Origin: an uncultured SAR116 cluster alpha proteobacterium
GTDB taxonomy: Bacteria > Pseudomonadota > Alphaproteobacteria > Puniceispirillales > Marisalimonadaceae
Assembly (NCBI GenBank): GCA_902619615.1
Contig: CACNFD010000005.1
Coordinates: 57,057-121,056 of the forward strand
Length of the DNA: 64,000 nt
Reading direction: 5' to 3'
Shown: positions 54,070 through 62,027 of the stretch, in pieces
Layout: each line of letters begins with the position of its first letter
Numbering within the stretch: the first letter of the stretch is position 1
Notes under the pieces: generated by a model
Seen by the model: the letters and a program-made list of their open reading frames with translations, nothing else
Told to the model about the DNA's origin: nothing
Databases searched by the model: none
Translations under genes and position numbers: made by a program

Positions 54070-54987
54070 ATGAGACAATATTTATCTAAAAGAATTTTTT
54101 CTAGTATTTTAGCTATCACTGGACTTTTTGTGATGGTGTTTTTTCTAGCTCGTTTAACTGGTGACCCAGGGCACTTGTATTTACCTATAGATGCTCCATT
54201 AGAGGTTAGAAAAGAATTTTCTGAGAAACATGGTTTTAATGATCCCATTTATATTCAATTTGGGAAATTTTTAGAAGACTTAACTGATGGTAATTTTGGT
54301 TATTCACTAAGAAAAGAAAGACCTGCCATTGACATAGTCTTAGAGGCAATTCCGGTTACTTTATCTTTGGCTGCTGTTGCAATGTCAATAGCTGTTGTAG
54401 GTGCTATTTTAATTGGTTCTTTAGCTGCATATAGACCAAATGGAATTTTTGATAGAATTTCAAGGGTTGTTTCTTTAACTGCTGCAAGTGCTCCAGATTT
54501 TTGGGTTGCTATAACAGCGATTTTAATATTTTCAGTTTCCTTAGGTTGGTTGCCTACGTCAGGAATTGGAGGAGTTCCATATTGGATAATGCCAATCGGA
54601 ATTTTGGTTATTAGACCACTTGGACTTTTGGTGCAAGTAGTAAGGGGGTCAATGATTACTGCTCTTAGTTCAGATTTTGTTAAAACAGCTAGGGCAAAAG
54701 GTGTAAAAGAAAAAGTAGTTATTTTTAAACATGCTCTTAGAAATGGTTTGTTACCTGTAATAACAGTTGCTGGTGATCAAGCCGCCGCAATTGCTAATGG
54801 TGCAGTAATTGTAGAAACAATATTTGGATGGCCGGGAATTGGGAAGCTCATGATAGATTCTATAATGCAAAGAGACTTTGCAGTTGTACAGGCCTCAATT
54901 TTAATTACAGCAATAGTTATACTTTCTATAAATATAATAATTGATATTGCGTATGCAGTTCTAGATCCAAGAATAAGGCATAAATAA
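54070..54987 (+). CDS. ABC transporter permease, DppB type
   Basis: 305 residues with six membrane segments. First segment IFSSILAITGLFVMVFFLARL; the cytoplasmic coupling (EAA-like) region is DFVKTARAKGVKEKVVIFKHALRNGLLPV, key part ARAKGVKE. C-terminus IDIAYAVLDPRIR is typical of DppB. Pairs with the next permease to form the channel. Confidence 0.92.
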   Translation: MRQYLSKRIFSSILAITGLFVMVFFLARLTGDPGHLYLPIDAPLEVRKEFSEKHGFNDPIYIQFGKFLEDLTDGNFGYSLRKERPAIDIVLEAIPVTLSLAAVAMSIAVVGAILIGSLAAYRPNGIFDRISRVVSLTAASAPDFWVAITAILIFSVSLGWLPTSGIGGVPYWIMPIGILVIRPLGLLVQVVRGSMITALSSDFVKTARAKGVKEKVVIFKHALRNGLLPVITVAGDQAAAIANGAVIVETIFGWPGIGKLMIDSIMQRDFAVVQASILITAIVILSINIIIDIAYAVLDPRIRHK

Positions 54988-54988
54988 T

Positions 54989-55903
54989 ATGCAATTAATT
55001 ATAGAAAAAAATCATTTAATAAATAAATTTAGAAAAATATTTTCTATGTTTATGAATGACAAGCTAGCTTTAATATCAATAATTTTTTTACTATTCATGG
55101 TTTTTTTAGCAATTTTTGGGCCCTCTTTAATTAATGAATCTTATACAAAAATGAATTTAAGACTTAGAAACTTAGAACCTTTTTCTTTTGATCATCACAT
55201 TATGTATTTTTTTGGGGCAGACGCACTGGGTAGAAGCATGATTGCAAGACTTATACTTGCTACACAAAACACAATGTTTATAGCAGGTAGTGCGGTGATT
55301 TTATCAATGACTTTAGGTGGAGTATTAGGACTAATTTCAGGTTATTATGGTGGTAGAACAGGAAATTTGATTATGAGAATGGCTGATATAATTATGAGTT
55401 TTCCCTCACTTTTATTAGCTGTAATCGTTTTATATATGTTCGATCCTGGCTTATTAAATTTAGTTATTGTCCTTGCCTTTACAAGAATGCCCATATACAT
55501 GAGAACTGCAAGAGCTGAGGTGCTTGAAATTAGAGAAAGGTTGTTTGTTTCAGCTGCGATATCAATGGGTGCTTCAAACCTAAGGATAATTTTTAAACAT
55601 ATAGCTCCATTGACAATTCCAACACTTCTTACGATTGCAACATTAGATTTTGCATTTGTAATGTTGGGTGAGTCAGCGCTAAGCTTTCTTGGTGTTGGGA
55701 TACAACCTCCTGAGGTTACTTGGGGTTTAATGGTGGCTCAAGGAAGGAACTACCTACAAATTGCATGGTGGTTGGCGTTTTTTCCTGGTCTAATTATTAT
55801 GTCAGTAGCTTTATCATTAAATTTATTGTCATCGTGGTTAAGAATTGTTTTAGATCCGAGACAAAGGTGGCGTCTAGAAAACATTGGTGATAAAAGTGAT
55901 TGA
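54989..55903 (+). CDS. ABC transporter permease, DppC type
   Basis: 304 residues, starts 1 bp after DppB. N-terminal segment LALISIIFLLFMVFLAIFGP, then the FGADALGRSMIARL motif of DppC/OppC and the coupling region ISMGASNLRIIFKHIAP; C-terminal LDPRQRWRL. Second half of the transmembrane channel. Confidence 0.92.
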   Translation: MQLIIEKNHLINKFRKIFSMFMNDKLALISIIFLLFMVFLAIFGPSLINESYTKMNLRLRNLEPFSFDHHIMYFFGADALGRSMIARLILATQNTMFIAGSAVILSMTLGGVLGLISGYYGGRTGNLIMRMADIIMSFPSLLLAVIVLYMFDPGLLNLVIVLAFTRMPIYMRTARAEVLEIRERLFVSAAISMGASNLRIIFKHIAPLTIPTLLTIATLDFAFVMLGESALSFLGVGIQPPEVTWGLMVAQGRNYLQIAWWLAFFPGLIIMSVALSLNLLSSWLRIVLDPRQRWRLENIGDKSD

Positions 55904-57497
55904 TGCAAATAAATCCTTATTAAAAGTAAGTAACCTTTCAGTTTCATTTGATACTACTGAAGGTTCTTTTGATGCAGTAAAATCTGTTAACTTTGACTTA
56001 AACAAAGGTGAAACATTAGCAATTATTGGGGAGAGTGGATCAGGTAAAAGTGTAACAGCATCTGTAATTATGGGTATTCTAACTTGTCCTCCAGGAAGAA
56101 TTAAAAGTGGCGAAGTTTTATTAAATGACCTTGATATATTAAAACTTTCAGATTCTGATAGAAGAAAGTTAATGGGAACTAAAGTAGCTATTATTTTTCA
56201 AGACACTTTATCTCACCTTAATCCTGTTTTTTCAGTAGGGTCTCAAATAGCAGAATGTTTCGAGGTACACAAAAATCTCTCAAAAAAAGAGAGTTGGGAA
56301 AAAGCAGTTCAATTATTAGAACGAGTTAGGATCCCACATCCATCAAGAAGGGCTAAAGACTTTCCTCATCAATTTTCTGGAGGGCAAAGGCAAAGAGTAA
56401 TGATTGCAATGGCTCTTGCTTTAGAGCCAGAGATAATCATAGCGGATGAACCTACTACTGCGTTAGACGTTACAATTCAGGCTAAAATTTTAGAATTATT
56501 AGGTGAACTTAGGGATGAAAGAAATATGGGTTTAATTTTAATTACCCATGATTTAGCTATTGCTGCAGAAATCTCTAACAAGGTAATAGTGCTTAATGAA
56601 GGTAAAATAGTAGAAAAAGGAATAACAAGGGATGTATTTATTAACCCTAATCATGCTTACACAAGGCAGCTAATGGATTCTATTCCTGGAAAAATAGCTA
56701 AACAGAAAAAGAAAATATCGAAAAAGTTTTCTGATCCAATCTTAGAAATAAAAAATATTTCAAAATTCTACGATACTATTGCCTGTGATGATGTAAGTTT
56801 TAATTTGTTTCCAAATGAAGTCCTGGGAATTGTTGGTGAGTCTGGGTCAGGTAAAACTACTATTTCTAATTTAATTTTAAGATTGGCAAATCCCTCTAAT
56901 GGTGAAATTTTGTTTCATGGAAAAAATATTTTAAATTTTAACAAAAATGATTTATTTAATTTTAGAAGGAAGGTTCAAGTAGTATTTCAAGATCCTTATG
57001 CATCCTTAAATCCAACTATGAATATATATAACATTATATCTGAGCCATGGTTAATCCATTCAGACTTTTTACATAAAAAATTACATAAAAGTAAAGTATC
57101 AGATCTTTTAACAAGTGTAGGCTTACATCCAGATGATGCAATCAAATTTCCTCATCAATTCTCTGGTGGACAAAGGCAGAGAATTGCTATTGCGAGAGCT
57201 TTGGCACTCAAACCAGAAATTATTATCTGTGATGAAGCAGTATCTGCTCTTGATGTCTCAATCCAAGCCCAGATAATAAAATTATTATTAAATTTGAGAA
57301 ATAAATTTTCTTTGTCATATATTTTTATTGCACATGATTTGCCAGTAATTAAGGATTTAGCTGATAGGGTTATTGTTATGAAATCAGGAAAAATTATTGA
57401 GCAAGGTGCAGTTGATGATGTATTTAACTTCCCTAAAGAAAAATATACAAAAGATTTATTAAAAGCTAGCCCTTCTATTGAAAATTTGATTAGTTAA
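55887..57497 (+). CDS. Fused DppD-DppF-type ABC ATPase
   Basis: About 536 residues; start uncertain among TTG 55884, GTG 55887 and GTG 55896, all overlapping DppC. Two complete ATPase halves: first with GESGSGKS, FSGGQRQRVMIAMALALEPEIIIADEP (key FSGGQRQR, IIIADEP), second with GESGSGKT, FSGGQRQRIAIARALALKP and IIICDEA. Joined by a short Lys-rich linker near 270. A natural DppD-DppF fusion supplying both ATPases of the importer. Confidence 0.92.
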   Translation: MIKVIDANKSLLKVSNLSVSFDTTEGSFDAVKSVNFDLNKGETLAIIGESGSGKSVTASVIMGILTCPPGRIKSGEVLLNDLDILKLSDSDRRKLMGTKVAIIFQDTLSHLNPVFSVGSQIAECFEVHKNLSKKESWEKAVQLLERVRIPHPSRRAKDFPHQFSGGQRQRVMIAMALALEPEIIIADEPTTALDVTIQAKILELLGELRDERNMGLILITHDLAIAAEISNKVIVLNEGKIVEKGITRDVFINPNHAYTRQLMDSIPGKIAKQKKKISKKFSDPILEIKNISKFYDTIACDDVSFNLFPNEVLGIVGESGSGKTTISNLILRLANPSNGEILFHGKNILNFNKNDLFNFRRKVQVVFQDPYASLNPTMNIYNIISEPWLIHSDFLHKKLHKSKVSDLLTSVGLHPDDAIKFPHQFSGGQRQRIAIARALALKPEIIICDEAVSALDVSIQAQIIKLLLNLRNKFSLSYIFIAHDLPVIKDLADRVIVMKSGKIIEQGAVDDVFNFPKEKYTKDLLKASPSIENLIS

Positions 57498-57519
57498 TAT
57501 ATTAAAAATTTTAGAAATT

Positions 57520-58947
57520 ATGAGTATAAAAATGAAGAATGAAGAACAAATTTGGGGATTAGTTGAAAATAAAAAAGAAGAATTTATAAATTTTTCAGAT
57601 CAAATTTTTGATACTCCCGAGATTTTATATCAAGAATTCAAGTCAGTATCAGAACATACTAAAATGTTAAAAAAAGAAGGATTTAAAATTACTGAAGGTA
57701 TTTGTAGTATGCCAACTGCAGTTATGGGTGAATTTGGAGAAAGTGGTCCAATTATAGCAATTTTAGGTGAATTTGATGCATTGCCTGGCTTGAGTCAAGA
57801 ATCTGGAATTACGAAACACAAACCATTAGAAAACACTACAAATGGTCATGGGTGTGGTCATAATTTGCTTGGTGCCGCTTCACTTCTTGCGGCCACAGCC
57901 ATTAAGGACTGGCTATTAAAAAATAAAATTAAAGCTAGAGTAAGATATTACGGATGTCCTGCTGAAGAGGGTGGGGCTGCTAAGACTTATATGGCTAGAG
58001 ATGGATTATTTGATAATGTTGATGTTGCCATATGCTGGCATCCAGCTACTTTCAACTCTGTTAACAAGCCAATTTCTCTTGCTAATTCAAGAATTGATTT
58101 TACATTTTTTGGTAAGGCAGCTCATGCAGCTACCGCACCTCATTTGGGCCGAAGTGCTTTAGATGCAATTGAACTAATGAATGTTGGGGTGAATTATATG
58201 AGAGAACATATGCCTGACTCGGCTAGAGTGCATTATGCTTATATGGATACTGGAGGCAATGCAGCAAATGTAGTGCATGCTAAAGCAACTGTTCGACATT
58301 TAATTAGAGCTACAAATTTAATGGAACTTCGTCCTTTAGTTGAAAGAGTTTATAAAATTGCAGAGGGTGCTGCTTTAATGACTGAAACAACAGTAGAGAA
58401 AAAAGTTTATAGTGGGGTTTCAAATTTATTAGGAAATAAATCATTAGAAAAAATAATGCAAACTGAGTGGGATAAGTTAGGACCTGTTAAATTTGATAAA
58501 AAAGACATAGAGTTTGCCAACAGAATTCGTTCAACTTTTACAGAGACTGAGATTTTAGATAGTTTTCAAAGAATAGGTGTTAAAGCTCCACTAGATTTAC
58601 CACTTTGTGATTTTGTTGCACCTCTTGACAATTCAAATAATGGAGGCATTGGTTCTACAGATGTTGGAGATGTAAGCTGGGTAGTTCCTACTGTTCAAGC
58701 TCGTGTAGCGACCTGTGCAGTTGGAACAACCTTTCATACATGGCAAACTGTAGCTCAGGGGAAATCTGCAGCAGCTCATAAAGGTATGATTCATGCAGCA
58801 AAAATTATGGCATCTACTGCTTCTAATCTCATCAATAACCCAGACAAAATTGTTGAAGCTAAAAAGGAATTCGATGATCAAATATCAAGAAATCCATATA
58901 TCTGTCCGATACCAGATGGAGTAATGCCTCCTATTTCAAAAGATTAA
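57520..58947 (+). CDS. M20-family amidohydrolase, AbgB-like
   Basis: 475 residues. Metal-site motifs GEFDALPG, GHGCGHNLLG, CPAEEGGAAK and ICWHPATFN match the M20 peptidases; overall length and the NGGIGSTDVGDVSW block resemble AbgB, a subunit of p-aminobenzoyl-glutamate hydrolase. Lies 22 bp after the ABC ATPase, so the importer probably brings in an amide or N-acyl amino acid substrate for it. ATG at 57532 is an alternative start. Confidence 0.88.
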   Translation: MSIKMKNEEQIWGLVENKKEEFINFSDQIFDTPEILYQEFKSVSEHTKMLKKEGFKITEGICSMPTAVMGEFGESGPIIAILGEFDALPGLSQESGITKHKPLENTTNGHGCGHNLLGAASLLAATAIKDWLLKNKIKARVRYYGCPAEEGGAAKTYMARDGLFDNVDVAICWHPATFNSVNKPISLANSRIDFTFFGKAAHAATAPHLGRSALDAIELMNVGVNYMREHMPDSARVHYAYMDTGGNAANVVHAKATVRHLIRATNLMELRPLVERVYKIAEGAALMTETTVEKKVYSGVSNLLGNKSLEKIMQTEWDKLGPVKFDKKDIEFANRIRSTFTETEILDSFQRIGVKAPLDLPLCDFVAPLDNSNNGGIGSTDVGDVSWVVPTVQARVATCAVGTTFHTWQTVAQGKSAAAHKGMIHAAKIMASTASNLINNPDKIVEAKKEFDDQISRNPYICPIPDGVMPPISKD

Positions 58948-58993
58948 TTATTTTTTTTATGTGAAATTTAATATATGTTCATTTAATATGAAT

Positions 58994-59070
58994 GCGCTCT
59001 TAGCTCAACTGGATAGAGTATTTGACTTCGAATCAAAAGGTTGGGGGTTCGAGTCCCTCAGAGCGCACCA
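58994..59070 (+). tRNA. tRNA-Arg (anticodon TCG)
   Basis: 77 nt cloverleaf: acceptor GCGCTCT/AGAGCGC, D arm GCTC...GAGT, anticodon stem TTTGA/TCAAA with loop CTTCGAA (anticodon TCG, reads CGA), T arm GGGGG TTCGAGT CCCTC, and encoded 3' ACCA. All stems pair (one G-U in D arm, one in T arm). Confidence 0.95.
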
Positions 59071-59083
59071 TTAATTTTTCTTA
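59058..59083 (+). repeat. tRNA 3'-end repeat, copy 1
   Basis: TCAGAGCGCACCA followed by TTAATTTTTCTTA, spanning the 3' end of tRNA-Arg and 13 bp beyond. An imperfect copy lies at 59639. Confidence 0.6.
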
Positions 59084-59111
59084 AACACATCATACTTCAA
59101 TCATAATTAAT

Positions 59112-59366
59112 TCAAAAAAACTTAGACCAAATTTCTAAAATAAAAATATATATACCATAACCATATAAACAGAAAACACAAAACTTTAGAATCTTATTTA
59201 AAATATCATCTGAAGTATATACCCATTGATGATAATTTTTTTCTAATCCTAAATCATCATTTTTCCTTTTATTCCATAATAAGAACCAATAAGGAATATT
59301 AAGCATGATGTAAAAACATATGGCTATGGTAATTAGACCTAAACCTAAAATTATTCCAGTACTCAT
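59112..59366 (-). CDS. Small membrane protein
   Basis: 84 residues with two hydrophobic segments (GIILGLGLITIAICFYIMLNIPYWFLLW, and FCVFCLYGYGIYIFIL) separated by a charged loop (NKRKNDDLGLEKNYH). The start overlaps the stop of a shorter upstream ORF (ATGA). Lies between the two tRNA-end repeats. No recognised family. Confidence 0.45.
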   Translation of the reverse strand: MSTGIILGLGLITIAICFYIMLNIPYWFLLWNKRKNDDLGLEKNYHQWVYTSDDILNKILKFCVFCLYGYGIYIFILEIWSKFF

Positions 59367-59479
59367 TTTTTTAATTCAATCATATTTAATCCTCTAATTT
59401 TTTTATTTATCCACCCAATAAGTATTGTAGGTGAGAACAATATAAATAATACGATTAAAATCAATTCTAACTTATTTAT
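59363..59479 (-). CDS. Possible small membrane peptide coupled to the 84-residue protein
   Basis: 38 codons too short for the ORF track: a hydrophobic stretch (LELILIVLFILFSPTILIGW) then WINKKIRGL. Its TGA overlaps the ATG of the following gene, suggesting coupling. The first codon after the upstream stop is ATA with AAGG before it; the first ordinary start is a TTG at 59464. Start unresolved. Confidence 0.3.
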   Translation of the reverse strand: MNKLELILIVLFILFSPTILIGWINKKIRGLNMIELKK

Positions 59480-59823
59480 TTATACCTTATATTTTATAAA
59501 TACGCATATTAAATACATTTTCAATATGAAAGAAATGTATATCAATTTGTACTTTAACTTAATTATAAATAAATAATAACATATAAAATCAATAACATAG
59601 GAAAATCATTTATGTACTGTAAGTAAACATAATTTCAGTCAGAGTGTACCACTAATTTTCTTATAATAATGATTTTATTAGATATTATACTTTATTCACG
59701 ATTAAACTGATGTCCATATTGATGCACAAAAAAGTTCCTCAAAGTGGATGTGGTAGATATAATAATTATTGAGGTTAAATAGTCCAAATACAGAGATAAA
59801 TATTGAATACGCATGAATGAGTT
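59480..59823. other. Gene-free AT-rich stretch with tRNA-end repeat
   Basis: 344 bp without a convincing ORF. Holds the second copy of the tRNA 3'-end repeat (59639-59663) and two of three copies of the 9-mer AATACGCAT (59499, 59806). Otherwise nothing recognised. Confidence 0.4.
59639..59663 (+). repeat. tRNA 3'-end repeat, imperfect copy 2
   Basis: TCAGAGTGTACCACTAATTTTCTTA matches copy 1 except for three transitions and one missing T over 26 positions. Looks like the outer attachment-site copy of a decayed element that integrated at the tRNA. Confidence 0.55.
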
Positions 59824-60264
59824 ATGGTTAGATTTTTTTTATTTATATTATTTGCGATAATTTCTAATAATGCAATTGCATCCGTCCAAGGTAAGACATT
59901 AATTTGTGATAAAGATAGTAGGGGATATAAATTTATTAGTAAGGATAAAGTTGAAATTTTGAGTATAAAGTTTGATGAACTAAGTATAAATTCCATTAAT
60001 CACTTATATGAACTCGCTGAAAACGTAATTTTAATTAAAAAACCACTAATAGAATTTAACAAAAATAAAAACTCTAAACCTATTGGATGGATTTTTAGAA
60101 GAACTTTAGACTATGTATCATTAGATTATGTTAATGGAGATTGGAGCAGGAGGTTTTTATGGAGTTGTAAAATCACTTCATCAGACCAGCTAGATAAAAG
60201 GTTAAAAATTAAAATTGAAAAATTAATAAAATCTAGTGTGAATAAGATAAAGGAGTTTAATTAA
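59824..60264 (+). CDS. Small exported protein of unknown function
   Basis: 146 residues. Signal peptide (FFLFILFAIISNNAIA) and a compact mature domain starting VQGKTLICDKDSRGYKFI with two Cys (LICDK, WSCKI) and the block KPIGWIFRRTLDYVSLDY. Followed by an RBS-like aggag and the broken MotA-N-like gene. Unrecognised family. Confidence 0.5.
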   Translation: MVRFFLFILFAIISNNAIASVQGKTLICDKDSRGYKFISKDKVEILSIKFDELSINSINHLYELAENVILIKKPLIEFNKNKNSKPIGWIFRRTLDYVSLDYVNGDWSRRFLWSCKITSSDQLDKRLKIKIEKLIKSSVNKIKEFN

Positions 60265-60265
60265 T

Positions 60266-60610
60266 ATAGTAAAGTATATTGGATTACTAATATGTTTGTT
60301 AATTATAATTGGAGCTATATCTCACGTTGGTTTGAATTATTATAATGATATGTTAAGCTTTTCATTTGTTGCAGGTGGAAGTGTTGGTTATGGTTTCTTA
60401 AAAGACCAAGAGGGTAAATTTATAATAAATTGTGGTAATGGTGCAGTTTATTTTGGATGGTTTGGTACTCTAATAGGATTAATAGCTTTAACTGCTGGTA
60501 AATGGGAGAATTGGTGAGATATAGATAAAACTGGTACTGCTTTGTCTTTAGCAATGCTGACTGTTTTTTATGGTTATATAATAAAACTGATTACTGTTGT
60601 TTTTAAATAA
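60266..60610 (+). pseudogene. Broken MotA-N-like small membrane protein gene
   Basis: Conceptual product 114 codons, the same length as the intact homologue at 48085-48429. Shared pattern: VAGGSVGYGF versus VVGGSLGYVL, CGNGAVYFGWFGTLIG versus FGDGSVYMGWIGLMIG, VFYGYIIKLI versus ILYGYFIKLI. An in-frame TGA at 60515-60517 interrupts it (NW-stop-DIDKTG), and the position equivalent to the start codon is ATA, 10 bp after AGGAG. Other genes here use TGA as stop, so a recoded Trp is unlikely. Confidence 0.65.
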
Positions 60611-60676
60611 GCTAATTAAAACTGTCACACTTACTAAAATAGAAGGCCATAAAGATAGAATACTTATTTAAAAAGT

Positions 60677-61015
60677 TTAGTTGAAGTCTTCTGAGGTAAA
60701 TTCATGTAAAACAATGCCTCTACTACCAACTACTTTATTAACAAAAGTTTTTACTTTTGGAGCATGATATTTATCTAACAGAGTTTGACATGCAACAAAT
60801 GCTTTTTCATCTCTATATTCAAATAATATTCCTACTCTTGCAACACCTTCTTTATTCCAAATTCTAGTTAAAACTCTCCTTAACATTCCAGCTTTTTTGA
60901 ATTCTTCAATAACTCTTGGAGTAAAAATTTCATCTTGCTTTTTGGCATACAATTCAAGTTCATTGTCTGACATAAACTCTCTTGTAGTATAATTAATTAA
61001 TTTTGATGTTGGCAT
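60677..61015 (-). CDS. Small cytosolic protein, NIPSNAP/dimeric-barrel-like
   Basis: 112 residues, no signal. Strand/helix pattern with GMLRRVLTRIWNKEGVARVG and ILFEYRDEKAFVACQTLLDKYH (key ARVGILFEYRDEKAF) is that of a single ferredoxin-like domain such as NIPSNAP or YciI-type proteins. Family call uncertain. Isolated, both sides gene-poor. Confidence 0.5.
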   Translation of the reverse strand: MPTSKLINYTTREFMSDNELELYAKKQDEIFTPRVIEEFKKAGMLRRVLTRIWNKEGVARVGILFEYRDEKAFVACQTLLDKYHAPKVKTFVNKVVGSRGIVLHEFTSEDFN

Positions 61016-61419
61016 TTAATCTTCCTATAAATTATGTAGATTTTAATAGATGCATATTTAGAATTTGTAAACCATAAAAATACTTATCTGCTGCACGCCC
61101 TAACTATAAATATTAAAAATATCTTTACGCTCAGGCAGTGTTACAAATAAATGTTATTATAGTTATTTATATTTATAAATATTCATGTTCTCGTTATCTG
61201 TAATACTAACGCTAAATTAAGATGTAACATTTAGGTTATACTAAACAATATAATGTTTTTTATACCTATGATCTAATGACTTAATACGCATAAATAGTCA
61301 TTTTATTGAAATTATAAAATACGAACAACATTTCATAATTTTTTATTTTAAGTTACAATAAAAAACGTTTTAATAATTTTTAAAATTTATAATTAATATT
61401 AATTAAAAAGTGGGGATAA
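61016..61419. other. Gene-free AT-rich stretch
   Basis: 404 bp between divergent genes. I see no ORF, hairpin or RNA gene. It contains the third AATACGCAT (61283) and promoter-like AT runs before the 61420 gene, whose RBS is gtgggga. Confidence 0.4.
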
Positions 61420-61821
61420 ATGATAAAAAATATTTTATTCAAGATAATGCCTTTATTAGTGTCATGTCTTATTTTTTCAAATAACGTTAATGCTCAAGGT
61501 TCAGCTGAGGATCAATATAAACAAATGGGTGGTGTAGCCGGTCTATCAGAAGTATGTTTTAAGTCTAAAAATTTAGAACTAGCCTTATTTAAGCAAATTG
61601 GTCAATTATTTTATACTCAACCAGAAATGGGTGAGATGATGTTTGGTCTTTTGTATTCTTACTTTGATGCTAAGTCAGTTGCTGTAGAAAATAAGGTGAT
61701 ATGGAATGGTACAACACAATCATATAATAAAAAACAATTTGACTGTAATAACGCCTCTGACACAAAACTTATCAAACAATTCGAAATGCAATTAATGAAT
61801 GGTTTAAAGTCCCAAGGTTAA
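61420..61821 (+). CDS. Small exported protein of unknown function
   Basis: 133 residues with a signal peptide (LVSCLIFSNNVNAQ). Mature part has a Gly-rich start (YKQMGGVAGLSEVCF), a helical middle (LGQLFYTQPEMGEMMFGLLYSYFDAKS; key QPEMGEMMFGLLY) and a second Cys (FDCNN), suggesting a disulfide-bonded helical periplasmic protein. No family recognised. Confidence 0.5.
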   Translation: MIKNILFKIMPLLVSCLIFSNNVNAQGSAEDQYKQMGGVAGLSEVCFKSKNLELALFKQIGQLFYTQPEMGEMMFGLLYSYFDAKSVAVENKVIWNGTTQSYNKKQFDCNNASDTKLIKQFEMQLMNGLKSQG

Positions 61822-61862
61822 TTAATAGCTTTAACTTTAAGATAAAACAATGTGATATTGAA

Positions 61863-61952
61863 ATGATTTCTATAAAAGATGCATCTATATCAAAATTAAA
61901 AGAGTTTTTGATTGAAAAAAATTTTGTTAATTTCCTTAAGAAAAAACTTTGA
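61863..61952 (+). pseudogene. Short IscA/HesB-like N-terminal fragment
   Basis: 29 codons reading MISIKDASISKLKEFLIEKN then a short Lys-rich tail and TGA. The start resembles A-type iron-sulfur carriers (strand, D/A, KxKEL helix) but all Cys-containing parts are missing. May be a remnant or chance. Confidence 0.25.
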
Positions 61953-62027
61953 TTTAAAATAATAAGGATTTTGACTAGAAATGATTATAGTAATTATATA
62001 AGTCTGTATGAGTGAGGAATGATTATC

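Noticed and set aside
60515-60517. TGA read as Trp (alternative genetic code)
   Set aside because: TGA ends several intact genes here, including ones with ATGA overlaps (25992, 28001, 49309), so the standard code applies.
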